Of a stretch of 64,000 nt of DNA, positions 53,669 through 64,000 are shown piece after piece. The stretch's first letter is position 1. Every line of letters begins with the position of its first letter. This stretch comes from Lepidurus packardi (Eukaryota > Arthropoda > Branchiopoda > Notostraca > Triopsidae), in contig JAKZAN010000049.1 in NCBI GenBank assembly GCA_023053545.1, forward strand, positions 124,001-188,000. Reading direction: 5' to 3'. Under the pieces are notes generated by a model, which saw nothing but the letters and a program-made list of their open reading frames with translations, did not search any database and had not been told where the DNA came from. Both the position numbers and the translations under genes were made by a program.

Positions 53669-54961
53669 TCATTCGACAAGAATTTGACGAGCACTATCAA
53701 TTTGCAACAAAGAATCTGTTTCGCTAAAAACAATCATAGTTAAAGAATCGACTACTGCTTTAGAAAAGCGAACATCTATTTTCAAATTCCCCTCTTTCAA
53801 CATTCCAAAACCTTCGGTGACGGGAATAATTTGAAAACCGTAAAGACGATAGTACTGTTGGTAAAGTTCACGTTCAAATGATAGTCCAACCTCTGAGTTC
53901 ACTAGATTGTAACAATCTAAAAGCGAGTAATAACCCAACAGGTATTCATCAGAACTAACAGGAATACTTGGAAAAGGAACTTCTTCATTGTTGAGGGACA
54001 CGCTTATGGTAGATACATTATGATGTTGAAACAGGTAAGGATTGCTGTGCCAATCACCCATGAAAGCTTTAGTAGGCAAGAAACCGATAACTATCCGTCG
54101 AGGAATGCGACGCAGGTAGGAATCTTCCACAGTTTTTTGCATGGTGCCAGCAGGTATGGTAAAAGAGCGAACGTCAGTTTTAAGAAAAGGATATTTGGCT
54201 ACATTACCCCCCAACAACATTTTCTCCAATCCTAAGCGATATTCAGAATTGAGAGTATGAACTCGCAACACCATTTGAGCTTTTTCGATAACAACTTTGT
54301 AGGAATAAGTCTGTGTTGCAGGTAACGTCTTGTGGCTAATCAAGAAACTATCAGCTTGTCGATGTAACCGTAAGACGCAGCTTACATCGGGTAGCAACAG
54401 TTTGGGACATTGGAATAAATCCACATTCAAGACGCCCATAAGTTCCACTAATTTAGATTTTTCTGTGAAAGTTTTACGCAAAAGAGACCAACTACTGGTT
54501 TCTATAACGTCAGCATTTTCATCTTTGACGTAGAGAGCAGCAGTACCAAAACTTCGGTGATATTCTTCACCATGGCGTAGCAAACAATTTAAAAAACTTT
54601 TGTAACCGTAATTTTGCCCTGAAGAAGTGACAAGCGTATCGTTGAGATACAGATCAACTTGACTAAAGAGCGAATGAAGCAGATTGTTGACTGGAAAAAC
54701 AGAATCTGAATCTGTAATATTAACCCCGTCGCTGCGTACAATTTTAACTTGCGCGTAAAGCTGGGGACGTTCCAGATCCAAAAATTGGTTGGAGTGGGTG
54801 GAAAAATTAAATTCTATAGGAGCTACATTGTCTTTGGATGACGCGCGAGTTTGAACAATAAAATCTTTAGATTGACTAATACCAGCTTCAGTATGAGGAA
54901 TACTCAACAAGTCTAGTTTGTCTGAAATGAAAGGTGTGCTACCCTCGCGGATGGTGTCCAT
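53669..54961 (-). CDS. Polinton major capsid protein (double jelly-roll type)
   Basis: 430 residues. The N-terminal part has FLDLERPQLYAQVKI and VNNLLHSLFSQVDLYLND, text typical of Polinton major capsid proteins, where the first jelly roll begins. No signal peptide or membrane segment. The frame ends 1 bp from the next gene (54962), suggesting a tightly packed late gene block. Family known to build icosahedral shells. Confidence 0.8.
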   Translation of the reverse strand: MDTIREGSTPFISDKLDLLSIPHTEAGISQSKDFIVQTRASSKDNVAPIEFNFSTHSNQFLDLERPQLYAQVKIVRSDGVNITDSDSVFPVNNLLHSLFSQVDLYLNDTLVTSSGQNYGYKSFLNCLLRHGEEYHRSFGTAALYVKDENADVIETSSWSLLRKTFTEKSKLVELMGVLNVDLFQCPKLLLPDVSCVLRLHRQADSFLISHKTLPATQTYSYKVVIEKAQMVLRVHTLNSEYRLGLEKMLLGGNVAKYPFLKTDVRSFTIPAGTMQKTVEDSYLRRIPRRIVIGFLPTKAFMGDWHSNPYLFQHHNVSTISVSLNNEEVPFPSIPVSSDEYLLGYYSLLDCYNLVNSEVGLSFERELYQQYYRLYGFQIIPVTEGFGMLKEGNLKIDVRFSKAVVDSLTMIVFSETDSLLQIDSARQILVE

Positions 54962-55504
54962 CTAACCGAATATATCGGCGGCTGTTTTTCGTTTAATTGA
55001 GCGCTTCTTGACACAAGGTTTTTTACGTTTGACTGCTGAAGATTTACGTTTACGTCCGCTACCTGTTTGATAAGGTGCCACAGCACCCGCTAATTTTCGA
55101 CGAGGACGACGACGACGGCGACGAGGTGTTTTCACAACTGTGGTGCTAGACATACTGAGCTGTCGTTGAAGAGGAGTTTTGTTTAAGAATTGAATGAACC
55201 CTTGTCCAACTTGAGCTTTTGCATCGTTGGTGTTGCGTTGCAAAATTTCTTGACCCATTTGTTGTAAACTTTCCATACCTCGAGTTTTCATGGTGTCTGT
55301 CAATTTCTTACCCGATGAGACATCACGAGCCACGTTTCTAACTAGATGTCTGAGCGAGGGTGCTACTAATCCACGGAAAATTGGTATTATGTAGCGCGAG
55401 AAAAATCCATAACCACGTTGACGGTGGTTGCCTCGATAAAAAGTTTCACCTCCACCACCTCGCTGTTGTGGGTTTAACGCCTTCATATAACATTCAACCG
55501 ATAA
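54962..55504 (-). CDS. Polinton basic core-like protein
   Basis: About 180 residues from a start near MKALNPQQ. A Gly/Arg-rich N-terminal part (QRGGGGETFYRGNHRQRGYG), a middle helical part and a C-terminus with RRRRRRPRRK and KRKSSAVKRKK runs. The composition recalls adenovirus core or pX-like proteins that bind DNA. A longer open frame reaches 55627 and overlaps the next gene. The shorter start is preferred because it avoids most of the overlap. Confidence 0.6.
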   Translation of the reverse strand, partial: LSVECYMKALNPQQRGGGGETFYRGNHRQRGYGFFSRYIIPIFRGLVAPSLRHLVRNVARDVSSGKKLTDTMKTRGMESLQQMGQEILQRNTNDAKAQVGQGFIQFLNKTPLQRQLSMSSTTVVKTPRRRRRRPRRKLAGAVAPYQTGSGRKRKSSAVKRKKPCVKKRSIKRKTAADIFG

Positions 55505-55511
55505 ACATCCC

Positions 55512-56381
55512 TTAAAAGGTGCCATGAGAGCGAACTCGTTGTAGATGTAGTATAGCCGACACTGTCCCAGCTTGGAATAAAACAGGTAGACCAGTACCTG
55601 TCTTAATATAGATGTGAATTGTATCAATGTAACCTCGACTAAGGGGGATATAGTAATTGTGATTAAAACTGACTGAGACTAGGTCACCCTCTCTCATATC
55701 GGTGGAAAGAGGGATGGTGCGTAAAAGAGGAGCGCTGGTATCCCCCACGAAACTCGATTGGATAATATCACAATAAACGTATAAATTGTGAGCACCACTT
55801 TTCAGATCTGGTGTTAGACTCGAATTACATTCCCCACGACCATTGACCACCCGTAATTTGTCCTGATCCATGAACCCTAAGATAGCTTTAACCCGTGCCG
55901 GTAAAATAATTTCGCAAGCTTCCAAATCGGAACTCGGGGGTAGTTTCAAGCTCACTGTTTTCTTTTTGTCACGGTAAACAAATTCGACTCTCCGAGATTT
56001 ATCCGATACAGTCGGAAACATACGGTCAAGACCGCTGTTGAGATCGCTCACCAACCGATCTATAGAATCGTACACTTCCAAATTGTGTAAATTGATTTTA
56101 GTTAGCTCTTCCTTCGATGAAATTTCTACTACTTCTTTGGTTAAACCATCAGTCTGTTTTTTAGATTTGATTTCACTGTGTGCAATCATAAAATTCTCTT
56201 CTTCGCTTAAAGTATGCATACTGTTCACAAATAGAAATTCCACCAAAGCCACCTCATACTCATCTACAGGGACATGTATTGGTTCACACAATAGAGTTCG
56301 ATAATTACTCATAGTATTATGAGGATAATGCGACATGGATGAGTTAGAAGGTAACGTGATATACTTTTCATTGTGGGTCAT
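55512..56381 (-). CDS. Polinton minor capsid (penton-type) protein
   Basis: 289 residues. VDEYEVALVEFLFVNSM near the N-terminus and a beta-rich middle fit the single jelly-roll minor capsid protein of Polintons. It overlaps the integrase start by 4 bp at 56378. Confidence 0.7.
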   Translation of the reverse strand: MTHNEKYITLPSNSSMSHYPHNTMSNYRTLLCEPIHVPVDEYEVALVEFLFVNSMHTLSEEENFMIAHSEIKSKKQTDGLTKEVVEISSKEELTKINLHNLEVYDSIDRLVSDLNSGLDRMFPTVSDKSRRVEFVYRDKKKTVSLKLPPSSDLEACEIILPARVKAILGFMDQDKLRVVNGRGECNSSLTPDLKSGAHNLYVYCDIIQSSFVGDTSAPLLRTIPLSTDMREGDLVSVSFNHNYYIPLSRGYIDTIHIYIKTGTGLPVLFQAGTVSAILHLQRVRSHGTF

Positions 56382-57586
56382 GGTGACTGTCGACTAGATC
56401 GCATGCGACCCGAATACAGATTGCTGGGAGGTTTTAAAGTCTTCCGTGTGCGGACAAAGTCTTGCCAGAAAGGTGTTAACTCTCGAGCGTTTACCCAAGT
56501 ATTGAACTCGGTTGGCCAACCTTTCCATGTTATATAGTACTCGGTCTCACCCACCGAGTTGCGACGTTGTTTGAGCACTTTTTCGATGGGGTACAAAGCT
56601 TTAAAGTTAGGTGGCGCCACATGGGTTAATTCAATACCGTAAAATTGACCAATAATATCTTCATTTTGGAGATCAACTAAATTGTAAGTTACAGGTTGAG
56701 TAAGATTCACCGTTTCAATCTTGTATATCTCGTATGTGTTTTGAACAATATAGCCTTTATTAAAAAATGGTTTTGTATCGTTTTTAATCCGTACGTAATC
56801 ACCCACACTGAAGGTGGGCTGACGAGTTTTAACAGCTGCACTGCGCATCTTATGAATATGTCGAGCTACCTCATCTTGGTTTTCCACGGTGACTTCCACA
56901 GGAGCCCGACCAATGGTTCGATGGTAACTCCGATTGTAGTTATCCACTAATTGTGGCAACACATCTATGAAACGTTCGGTATGATGTTGAGTCATGTAAC
57001 GCGAGATTCGCTCTAGGAGGGTGCGATGGACTCGTTCCACAATCGGTGCTTTAGTTTCTTGAGTCCGAGTTAGATAAAATTTGACACCTACGTCTTTAAG
57101 ATATTTTTGGAACGCGTGATTGAGAAATTCTGTACCCTGATCCGTGTTGAAATGTTTGGGTATTAATCTTGTGTTTGTAATATGTTGTTGTAAGGTTGCG
57201 AGTACAGTAGGTCCAGTCTTGTTGGGGATAGGATAGACCCAGAGATAACGACTATGAACATCAATAATAGTAAAAAGAAAGTTCATTCCATTATTCATTC
57301 GACTCCAGCGTTGTACATCGACCAAATCAGCCTGCCAAAGATCATGAAGCGTAGAAGTGATTACATATCGACGTGGAAAGCGACGAGGATTGTTCCGATG
57401 TAGAGTATAACTATTAAGATAGCTCAAAGCTTGACGGGCGGTGGCAAGGTTAATATTAGTGGCTTTCGGGTATTGCTGTTTGGCGTAACGCAACAAACGT
57501 TGTAAACCACCATAAGCACCCAAAGACGAAGGATCCGTATAGAGTTGATGCCAATCGTCTCGAGTAAGCCATGTCTTTTCTACCAT
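56378..57586 (-). CDS. Polinton integrase (RVE) with chromodomain
   Basis: 402 residues. The integrase core shows LWQADLVDVQRW, FTIIDVHSRYLWVYPI, KHFNTDQGTEFLNHAF and VERVHRTLLERI (D, D, E pattern). After a GDYVRI beta-rich region, the C-terminus has a chromodomain with YYITWKGWPTEFNTWVNA. It inserts the element DNA, and the chromodomain may steer it to marked chromatin. Confidence 0.9.
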   Translation of the reverse strand: MVEKTWLTRDDWHQLYTDPSSLGAYGGLQRLLRYAKQQYPKATNINLATARQALSYLNSYTLHRNNPRRFPRRYVITSTLHDLWQADLVDVQRWSRMNNGMNFLFTIIDVHSRYLWVYPIPNKTGPTVLATLQQHITNTRLIPKHFNTDQGTEFLNHAFQKYLKDVGVKFYLTRTQETKAPIVERVHRTLLERISRYMTQHHTERFIDVLPQLVDNYNRSYHRTIGRAPVEVTVENQDEVARHIHKMRSAAVKTRQPTFSVGDYVRIKNDTKPFFNKGYIVQNTYEIYKIETVNLTQPVTYNLVDLQNEDIIGQFYGIELTHVAPPNFKALYPIEKVLKQRRNSVGETEYYITWKGWPTEFNTWVNARELTPFWQDFVRTRKTLKPPSNLYSGRMRSSRQSP

Positions 57587-57587
57587 T

Positions 57588-58448
57588 TCAAGCTAAATTT
57601 TGCCACTGAGGACTTGATCCAGCTCGAGCGCGTTTATACGATCGGGTGACTCTAGGGCTGGGTGGAGTGATACCGCGCGAATGGAGCAGTTTCAAACGTT
57701 CAATCTCTTTTAGCCGTTTCTCTTTAACAATAAGCTGGGTGGGAAAATTAATATCAGCTAACGCGCGTGAAAAATCATCCATTCGAGGTAAAAAGCGACC
57801 CTTGTTGTGTGAAAAGAGATCTCTCATGTAATCTGACACATGGCTGTTTTCTATAGTTTCCCCATATAGTTTTAGAGTACTGTCAGGATTAACTGTAATT
57901 ATGTGTGCATATTCAGGTTTTGTAAGATACTCGCTAGCTGTCAACGCTTTCTCACGATATTGGTCGTCCACTTTAACCATAAATTGGGTAACGCTGGGGG
58001 TCTCTTCAACACTTGACTGCAATGGACTGTCATACATGTCGGGTTTAGAAATGTTATTAATTGGTGTTTGAAAAGGTTGTGGTGAAAAGCTGCGAGTGGC
58101 GTTTACACGTGTGGGTGTTAAATCGCTCTCAACACCCCCATGTTTTAAAGATGGAACCGTGGGAACAGAGGGTAAAGAAACATGTGTTAACGATGCAGCC
58201 CTCTCATGACCTGGGTGAGCAGCCTTGTAGCGTTGAAACGTTTTTTCAAACAGGTGCAACTTATTCTCAATGCTTAATTCAGGATTATTGAGAATATTCC
58301 GCATTTCCTCTTCCGCCCGATAAAATTCTGTTAGTTTGAAACTGGGGGGCGGTTTTATGGCAGACTGCGATTCACGATGCAAAACTTGATCAATTTTGTT
58401 GGCTATGTCTAGCGGCACTAACCGCATGGGACGCGCTGCTTTGGCCAT
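57588..58448 (-). CDS. Polinton unassigned structural-region protein
   Basis: 286 residues, between integrase and polymerase. Helical with charged runs (FYRAEEEMRNILNNPELSIE; VKEKRLKEIERLKLLH) and a basic C-terminus (SPRVTRSYKRARAG). It matches in place and size the conserved PX/PW-type Polinton proteins of unknown function. I cannot choose between them. Confidence 0.55.
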   Translation of the reverse strand: MAKAARPMRLVPLDIANKIDQVLHRESQSAIKPPPSFKLTEFYRAEEEMRNILNNPELSIENKLHLFEKTFQRYKAAHPGHERAASLTHVSLPSVPTVPSLKHGGVESDLTPTRVNATRSFSPQPFQTPINNISKPDMYDSPLQSSVEETPSVTQFMVKVDDQYREKALTASEYLTKPEYAHIITVNPDSTLKLYGETIENSHVSDYMRDLFSHNKGRFLPRMDDFSRALADINFPTQLIVKEKRLKEIERLKLLHSRGITPPSPRVTRSYKRARAGSSPQWQNLA

Positions 58449-58638
58449 GGCGACGTAAAAAAGCTAAAGCGGGGTTAAGTACGTTTAAAATAAATCCTCC
58501 ACCCTTCTGTACTATTCGTTTATGACGATAGCGGAAACTCTGTTTGGATTGAGCCAAATCTCGAAGAATAGACTTGAAACGACGTAGCTTTTGTTTCTCT
58601 TTTTCCTGAAGAGGGATAACACCCTTGACTAAATTCAA
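58390..58638 (-). CDS. Small basic Polinton frame
   Basis: 82 residues, with EKEKQKLRRFKSILRDLAQS then FRYRHKRIVQKGGGFILNVL. The basic/hydrophobic pattern resembles small virion proteins. It overlaps the previous gene in another frame. The following 58639-59020 shows no clear gene. Confidence 0.4.
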   Translation of the reverse strand: MNLVKGVIPLQEKEKQKLRRFKSILRDLAQSKQSFRYRHKRIVQKGGGFILNVLNPALAFLRRHGQSSASHAVSAARHSQQN

Positions 58639-59020
58639 GATGATTTCGCAAATAACGTTAATAAGGGGTCGGTCAGCGTTCTGAAGGATAATTTGACGGA
58701 GTTTGGGCTAACAGCGACATAAAGTTTTCAAATAAGGTTTGTATTTCTTCACCTGTTTAAGACACATCCTCTCGTTGTCTGTTTACCTCTAAAGCCAGTG
58801 TGCGACTAAAGGTTTACCCACTCGAAGATCGCGCTTTAAAGGCTAAAATAAGACGCGTCATAATCGACAACCATTCAGCTAGAGTTTGAAGGGTTTGCGC
58901 GGCAACCTGTCGACAGCGAGTGCGCCATTTCTTCCCAAATCTTTTATCATGAACCATCTTGCAGTTTCAAAGGTTGAGTGACAACTAAACTAGACATGGG
59001 TTATAGACACAATTTAAACT

Positions 59021-62000
59021 TTATTCATCATCTTCATTACAATATCCGTAAGCGTGACTGGTAACAAGATCTGGGAGCCAGAAACGTTTATCATCAAGAG
59101 CAGACAATGACAATTTACGAGTTTGATAAGTATAAATTTGATGGTTGAATGAGCGGAGAGTGGTATTGGTAGTATATACCTCGCAGCGCTCACCATACAA
59201 CACTTGACGGTAAAGGTCTAACGATAATTCACGACGGGTGGCTTCTCGGGTAGTGCCCTTGGCCTTTCGTTGTTCTTCACCCGTGTCAAAACGTATACAA
59301 TAGAGTTTGGGTCGTAAAGCTACAATTTCCACAATACGGTTTTGTCCAGCCTCGTTCTTAAACATGCCTAGACGTTTATCGTTGTCAGAATAGTAATATG
59401 GACTGGATGGATGTTGGTTGGAGGTATCAAAGTGGGTGGTTAGACGATGACGCAACTCTTCCCAGAATCCGGTAGGGCTTTCCACACTGTAGCAAAAACT
59501 GTCGGTATCGGTAAAAACCAAGCGGCAGCGCGAACCAAAATGTGGGCGAATAATGTTGTAGTGGAAATCGTACATATGCATTTTGGCTAATTCCAATATT
59601 GCAAAACCTACAAGGATTGGTTTGTTATAAAAAACGTCGGTTTTTCTCATCTGGATGAGTGCTAAATCATTCGAAATGCGTCGTGCATGGCTGAAGGCTG
59701 GACTGGCTGTTAAACTCACAAGAGTTTTCTCATTGTTTATTACATAGATGTTGACTCGGTTGTCTACGTTTTCTACAGTTTTACCTGAAATGTTAACCGA
59801 AGGTTAGTCAAAAGTATGAGTTTAAGTTAGAATGATTTTACCAAAGATGGAATTATTCATCAGTTTGAACGATTCACGATCGGCATCGTTGGTGGCGGCA
59901 GCTCGCAAAGCGGTGTTGCATTCGATGTAGGGCTGAAACAGCGTTGTCTGACGAAATCTGATACTGCCATGTATTCGGGTCACTAACAATCCGTGACTTA
60001 AAGCCAGTTGCAACATTCTGTAATGAATCAGATATTTTTCTTTAGCGTTTAAGGTGACACATAGTTTTTCAACCCGAGAGGGAAATGTTTTCCCATCTTT
60101 CAGATATTGCTCTTGGATTGCGGGGCTTAGCATATCCCATGTTATTTGTTCTTTGCGGGGGAGAAAGGGAAAATCGTCGTGTTCTTCGTGTAAATGGGCA
60201 GGATATTCCATGTCGACTAGTAGAGCATAACCATAGAGCGAATCTGGGGTTAACGAGAGGATTTCGTTCAAACTGGGGCATTCTTTGGTTGATAACCAGC
60301 AAATTCCATCGGTGGGTAAAGCTTGAACCATCGCCCATCCATACAAGTTGTTAGCATCGATATATTCGATGGAGCTATTAGGGCGTGTAGGATCATAATG
60401 TGGCAAGTCTGGTAAATTGGCTACAGCATGACGTTGGGACACCATGGTTAGCCCCCCTCGCACGTTTTGTTTAACCATACTATGCATGGTTACATCGGTC
60501 ATAAGTTCCATCGTCACCCCCGTTGTGTACAAACAGGCGTTCCAGCTAAAATGCGAAATGCTGTAAAAATGGGCTACATCCAAACCCGAATGGTGATAGG
60601 TTGTTTGACGTAAGGTGGAAAAGCAGTCGGCTAGAATGCGGACATCGCACTCTAAATACAAGTTGTGATAGTCGCGTAATGTGCGACATTGGAAAGTATC
60701 CCAGACGTTTTGTGCATGAATGTAATCCTCATCTGAAACTGAGCAACCAGTTAGGGTGGAGAAAAAGGCCAGTTGGGATGGTAAATGTGGTAAATCAAGA
60801 GCTGTCAGACTAGTCATGAACTCGTAGGGAAATATCCCTTTGCGCGCTAAGAGTTTGAGTTTCTCTTGATCACCCGCTACTGCAGCCGCACGGTTCAAAC
60901 ATTGAAAGGAGTGGAGCCCCTTTTTCAAGAGAACTTGAGCCCAACGTTCCAAACTAGTGTTCATAAATTCAAGACTGTCCAGAAAGCGAACGTTATCAAC
61001 TTTAAAAGTCAAGAACTTTTCCATGGATTTGGGGATAATGTCAATGTCTTGCCCGTAATGCTCCAATGCTTGACAGATGAAATGTCCATCGTAATTCCTA
61101 GAAACAACAGATTATTTGGATTTGGTTTATCGGTTTTCACAGATACTTACTGTAAATTGTGGAAGTAGACAGGTAATTCGTAGTTTTCCAATTTACAATG
61201 GAGATTACAACCTCGGTGAGCAATACCCCGGAAAGAACCGTCAAAATGATCATGATCTATCATGCGTTCGGATAAATCTTGAGGTAAGGGTTTCTTGCAG
61301 TGTACGCATATAGTAGCTGTATGTCGGGCTCTTATTGCCATTGACACATCTTTTTCATTGAGGGGAAAATTTGTTGAGCGCACCACTTGTTCAAGATTTA
61401 CTGCTGTTTCTAAGATGTTTTGTAGGAAAATCTGACCTGCATTAGGGCCAACATAGCGCTGGTATGTCACTTCGCTCCCCTGCAGGTCGAGCACCAAATA
61501 ACAAAAAGATAGAGCTTCGTGACGATGAAGCTTTTGATTGACGGGAGAGTGTTCTTCATCAGTTGGATCATAAGAAACTAAAAGAGATTCAAAATCGGCA
61601 AAAGCTATGTAAGGGGCACGTTGTGCTGCATTAAAACATCGCATTTGAACAAAATCGTCCTTCCCAGGAGTGGGGAGTCGAACTGCTTTTTGTTTGTTTT
61701 CCAAACAGTACATTTTATGAGCATCTAGGGACCGGGAACTTTTAAACGCGTTTAGACATTTGAGACAATAATGATCCTTATGTAGTTGATCTTTACCCAA
61801 CAAACGATTTGGTGAAAGAATAGGCCAGAAATGTCCTTGTCCCGGACCGGTGCATGTATACAAAAGATTAACCGGTTCTTGGCAGAGGGTGGTGTTGGGT
61901 TTGAAAAAGGTTTTCCCAGAAATACGAAAAGGATAAATATTTCGAGGGGTGGCAACAAGAGTTGGTGGGAGTTTAGAGCGTTTAGGATTTTCTGCTTCTT

Positions 62001-63084
62001 CATCACTCTCGTCAAAACATCCAAACGGTAAAGTATCAAAAGCTAAGATATTAATAGCGATTGAATGAACTTCTTCAAAAGCAGTTATGTCTTGAATTTT
62101 AACAGGATAGGTTAGCACTTGTGGATTAATGGTCGGTAATCTGTCGGGATAACGGGCGAAGAGAGCGTCTAAGCTTTTAGCACTATGATTCTGTATAAAA
62201 AACGGGGAATTTGAATCGGTTGCATGTTGGCGAGCTAGCACTGCTTTGACAGCATAGACAAAACATTGATTGTCGCAACGTGCGATATTAACAACAGCTT
62301 TGCGTTTAGCGATGTTGGTAGGTAACCGTATCTGGTGAGAATCGTTACCACTACCCGCCATAGGAACAAACGTGGTCACTGAAGCTCGAAGCTCACTAAT
62401 GTACTCCATCCGCCAACCAGAACCAGCTTGATTCTGACGATTGTGGATCACGTTGGCAATATGATCAAATGCATTTTGCATAACTTGATTTAAATCTGAA
62501 GTTGGGAGCACGATAACATACACACTGTGGAAAAAACGGGGGTAGCGTTCGCTGCGATTGATTTCAGGAGTGTTTATGATTTTACTCATAACGCTATGAA
62601 CTACAAATTTGATTTTCACAGACAAACTCTTTCGTAGTTGAGCTTTCAATAATCCGAGAATTTGTGAACTATACTCGCTCATCAATTGTTCGGCTGTTAC
62701 AATCGGGTAACGCTCAGGTCCAACAATCAATCGATATTCCCGCAAATGTCCAGCTAGTGTACTATTCAATTCAAAAAATTCATTGTGGTTAGAATCAATC
62801 AATTGCGGTGGTGGTATATTGGGTGTGAGAGGTTCTGCAACACTTGTTGGAGGGGGTGGTGAAAGGGCGATCGTTGGCAGAGGATTTAAAATTTGACGAC
62901 GACGTTTCAAACGTCGTTGTCGACGCTTGATGCCGCGATTGAGAGTTCGAGTACGGATTGATGGGTGTGGAGCGGGGAATTCTTCGCCAGCGCCTGCTTG
63001 TGACTCGTCATCCTCATCAACATCAATACCCAATTCACGAATCAAATCGCCTAAGATTGGACTATATTCAGAATTCATTGTCAA
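59021..63084 (-). CDS. Polinton protein-primed family B DNA polymerase
   Basis: Coding lies in three blocks (63084-61147, 61066-59822, 59719-59021). The first starts MTMNSEYSPILGDL and has a basic, proline-rich N-terminal region, then an exonuclease motif (YIAFADFESLLVSYD) and a Cys/His block with DHDHFDGSFRGIAH common in arthropod Polinton polymerases. The second has RILADCFSTLRQ, NLYGWAMVQALP and the palm/finger region. The third holds LVFTDTDSFCYS, the catalytic DTDS motif C. Short introns are known in this family and may explain some of the gaps; breaks are also possible. The role is replication of the linear element from a protein primer. Confidence 0.88.
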
Positions 63085-63174
63085 ACGCTGTCTCGAGAGC
63101 TACTGAGCACGATATTCATGGCGTGTTAGTGCTTAAAGACTCGGAACTAGAAGAGGAGGAACTCATTTGTTAGT

Positions 63175-63300
63175 ATGGAGGCGTTGTTTAGACATCCAGT
63201 GCGTATCCTCATTGCAGGTCCTTCACAATCGGGTAAAAGCGAGGTGGTAGCCCAGCTGCTTGCGCAAAAGCTGGGGCATGATGTTCGCGGTCACCGGGGG
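63175..63300 (+). pseudogene. Start of a Polinton packaging ATPase (FtsK/A32-type)
   Basis: Opens MEALFRHPVRILIAGPSQSG followed by KSEVVAQLL: a Walker A P-loop in the position it has in Polinton packaging ATPases. Only this beginning is recognised. It is divergent from the polymerase gene, with about 90 bp between, as is common in the family. Confidence 0.6.
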
Positions 63301-63482
63301 TAAGAGAAGGAAAAAAGGGGGAAGAGGGGGAAGACTATGCAAACAAATAAAGAAATATATCGCGGCCATACGAATTAGCCGCCGCGCGACTCCAGCCATC
63401 TTTTAAGAAGAAGACAGCACCCGTCGGGGAGTCATCCCTGTCTCGTACGCTGCCTGCATGAGTGCCACCCGACGTTGCCCGG
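63301..63482. other. Purine-rich spacer, no gene seen
   Basis: Starts with a GGAAAAAAGGGGGAAGAGG tract and ends at the pogo-like direct repeat. Confidence 0.45.
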
Positions 63483-64000
63483 CCTCACCGTAATAGTGGG
63501 CCATTTAAAAAGTCTACCCGACTCGAAACCTGTGCATTGAACTGACGCCGTTTAGAGCTGGCTTCCCCTTCCCCCACCCCACAACTACGGTCAGCTCGTG
63601 CAGAATAGCTGACGAGTTCTGTTAATGAAGCGAACATAGAAAGTTTCCTACCTGTAAAAAACCCGGCGTGGAAGTTTACACAATCCAATGACGAGAAAAC
63701 ACGGAGAAAATAAAAAAGGAAAGTGAAAGGAAAGGAGAAGCTACCGTTCAAAGCTCCCAATCAACTGCAAGAGAACCAAAAATATTGCGACTCTTAAAAT
63801 ATATCCAATACTATAGTCAAGGTCCCGTAGTAGATGCCACTTATTGCGATCCCTGGTTGTTGGAATCAGCGGGTTTATGGAATTAAGTTTTAAAGGACTG
63901 ATTCAAACCGAGTTGAGAACCCTCCCTAAGCGTAGGAGTAGGCTTCAGCAGTGTTGGTTATGCTTTAGACGTGTGGTTATATAAAAATTGCGGAAATAAC
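63480..64000 (+). repeat. Second copy of the pogo/Tigger-like leader, cut by the window end
   Basis: Matches 40693-41212 in the same orientation with about ten differences and one 13-bp insertion (near 63930). It includes the 91-codon antisense frame also present in copy one. The copy runs off the window just before the expected transposase start. Confidence 0.9.

Larger units (their letters stand above)
53000..63300 (-). mobile_element. Polinton/Maverick fossil
   Basis: Minus-strand genes in order from the right: protein-primed family B DNA polymerase (63084-59021), a small basic frame, an unassigned protein, RVE integrase with chromodomain, penton-type minor capsid protein, basic core-like protein, major capsid protein and adenovirus-type cysteine protease (53593-53000). 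The start of an FtsK/A32-type packaging ATPase lies on the plus strand at 63175. This is the Polinton gene set. Terminal inverted repeats and target duplication were not recognised, and the element is incomplete, with a few breaks. Most frames are still long, so the copy is not very old. Confidence 0.9.

Overview
The window is arthropod nuclear DNA, most likely from a small-intron crustacean such as a water flea. The signs are host introns of about 50-90 bp in the best gene (PRC1), a degenerate TTAGG-type repeat, an Asp tRNA of metazoan type, and a wide range of animal transposons. It is a transposon-rich stretch with two islands of host genes. This is read by eye from one window, so the species is inference.

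Region by region: 1-5116 is a LINE whose poly-A tail abuts an exon of a dynein-2 intermediate chain gene (DYNC2I2/WDR34-like, minus strand, 5117-5905). That gene is head to head with a well-preserved PRC1/Ase1 gene (6326-9358), whose last intron carries two Asp-tRNA-like genes, one with a 27-nt insertion in its D loop. 10054-16517 is a DNA transposon with a tnp2/CACTA-like transposase, a DUF4806-type partner gene and arrays of GACGTC-type motifs at both ends. 16524-18673 holds a tandem repeat, a hAT fragment and a second LINE ORF1. 19454-23274 is a Tx1/L1-type LINE whose 3' end lies against the 3' two-thirds of a 5S rRNA gene, which suggests a 5S-targeting element.

23275-40692 is a nest. A BEL/Pao relic on the minus strand was entered by a young Gypsy-type LTR element (23960-29729, TSD TCGG) and by a TTAA-flanked DNA transposon (34220-40194). 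The second codes for a transposase that joins a Mutator-like DDE region to a YqaJ-type nuclease. A pogo/Tigger-like relic follows. Its first part recurs as a direct copy at the right edge of the window.

42559-46467 is the second host island: an unrecognised basic gene, a C1orf198/DUF4706 homologue and a COA8 homologue interleaved on opposite strands, and an NSL1-like kinetochore gene. 46517-50541 is a PIF/Harbinger transposon with transposase and Myb-like partner. Then come a LINE RNase H fragment, a promoter-like duplication, a 17-unit minisatellite (51978-52533) and a Polinton/Maverick fossil (53000-63300) with protease, capsid proteins, integrase, protein-primed type B DNA polymerase and the start of a packaging ATPase.

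The host genes point to cell division and cilia/mitochondria housekeeping (PRC1, NSL1-like, DYNC2I2, COA8). They share no evident pathway beyond the mitotic link between PRC1 and NSL1. Nearly everything else is mobile DNA, and the main interest is in insertion preference, nesting and domain fusion.
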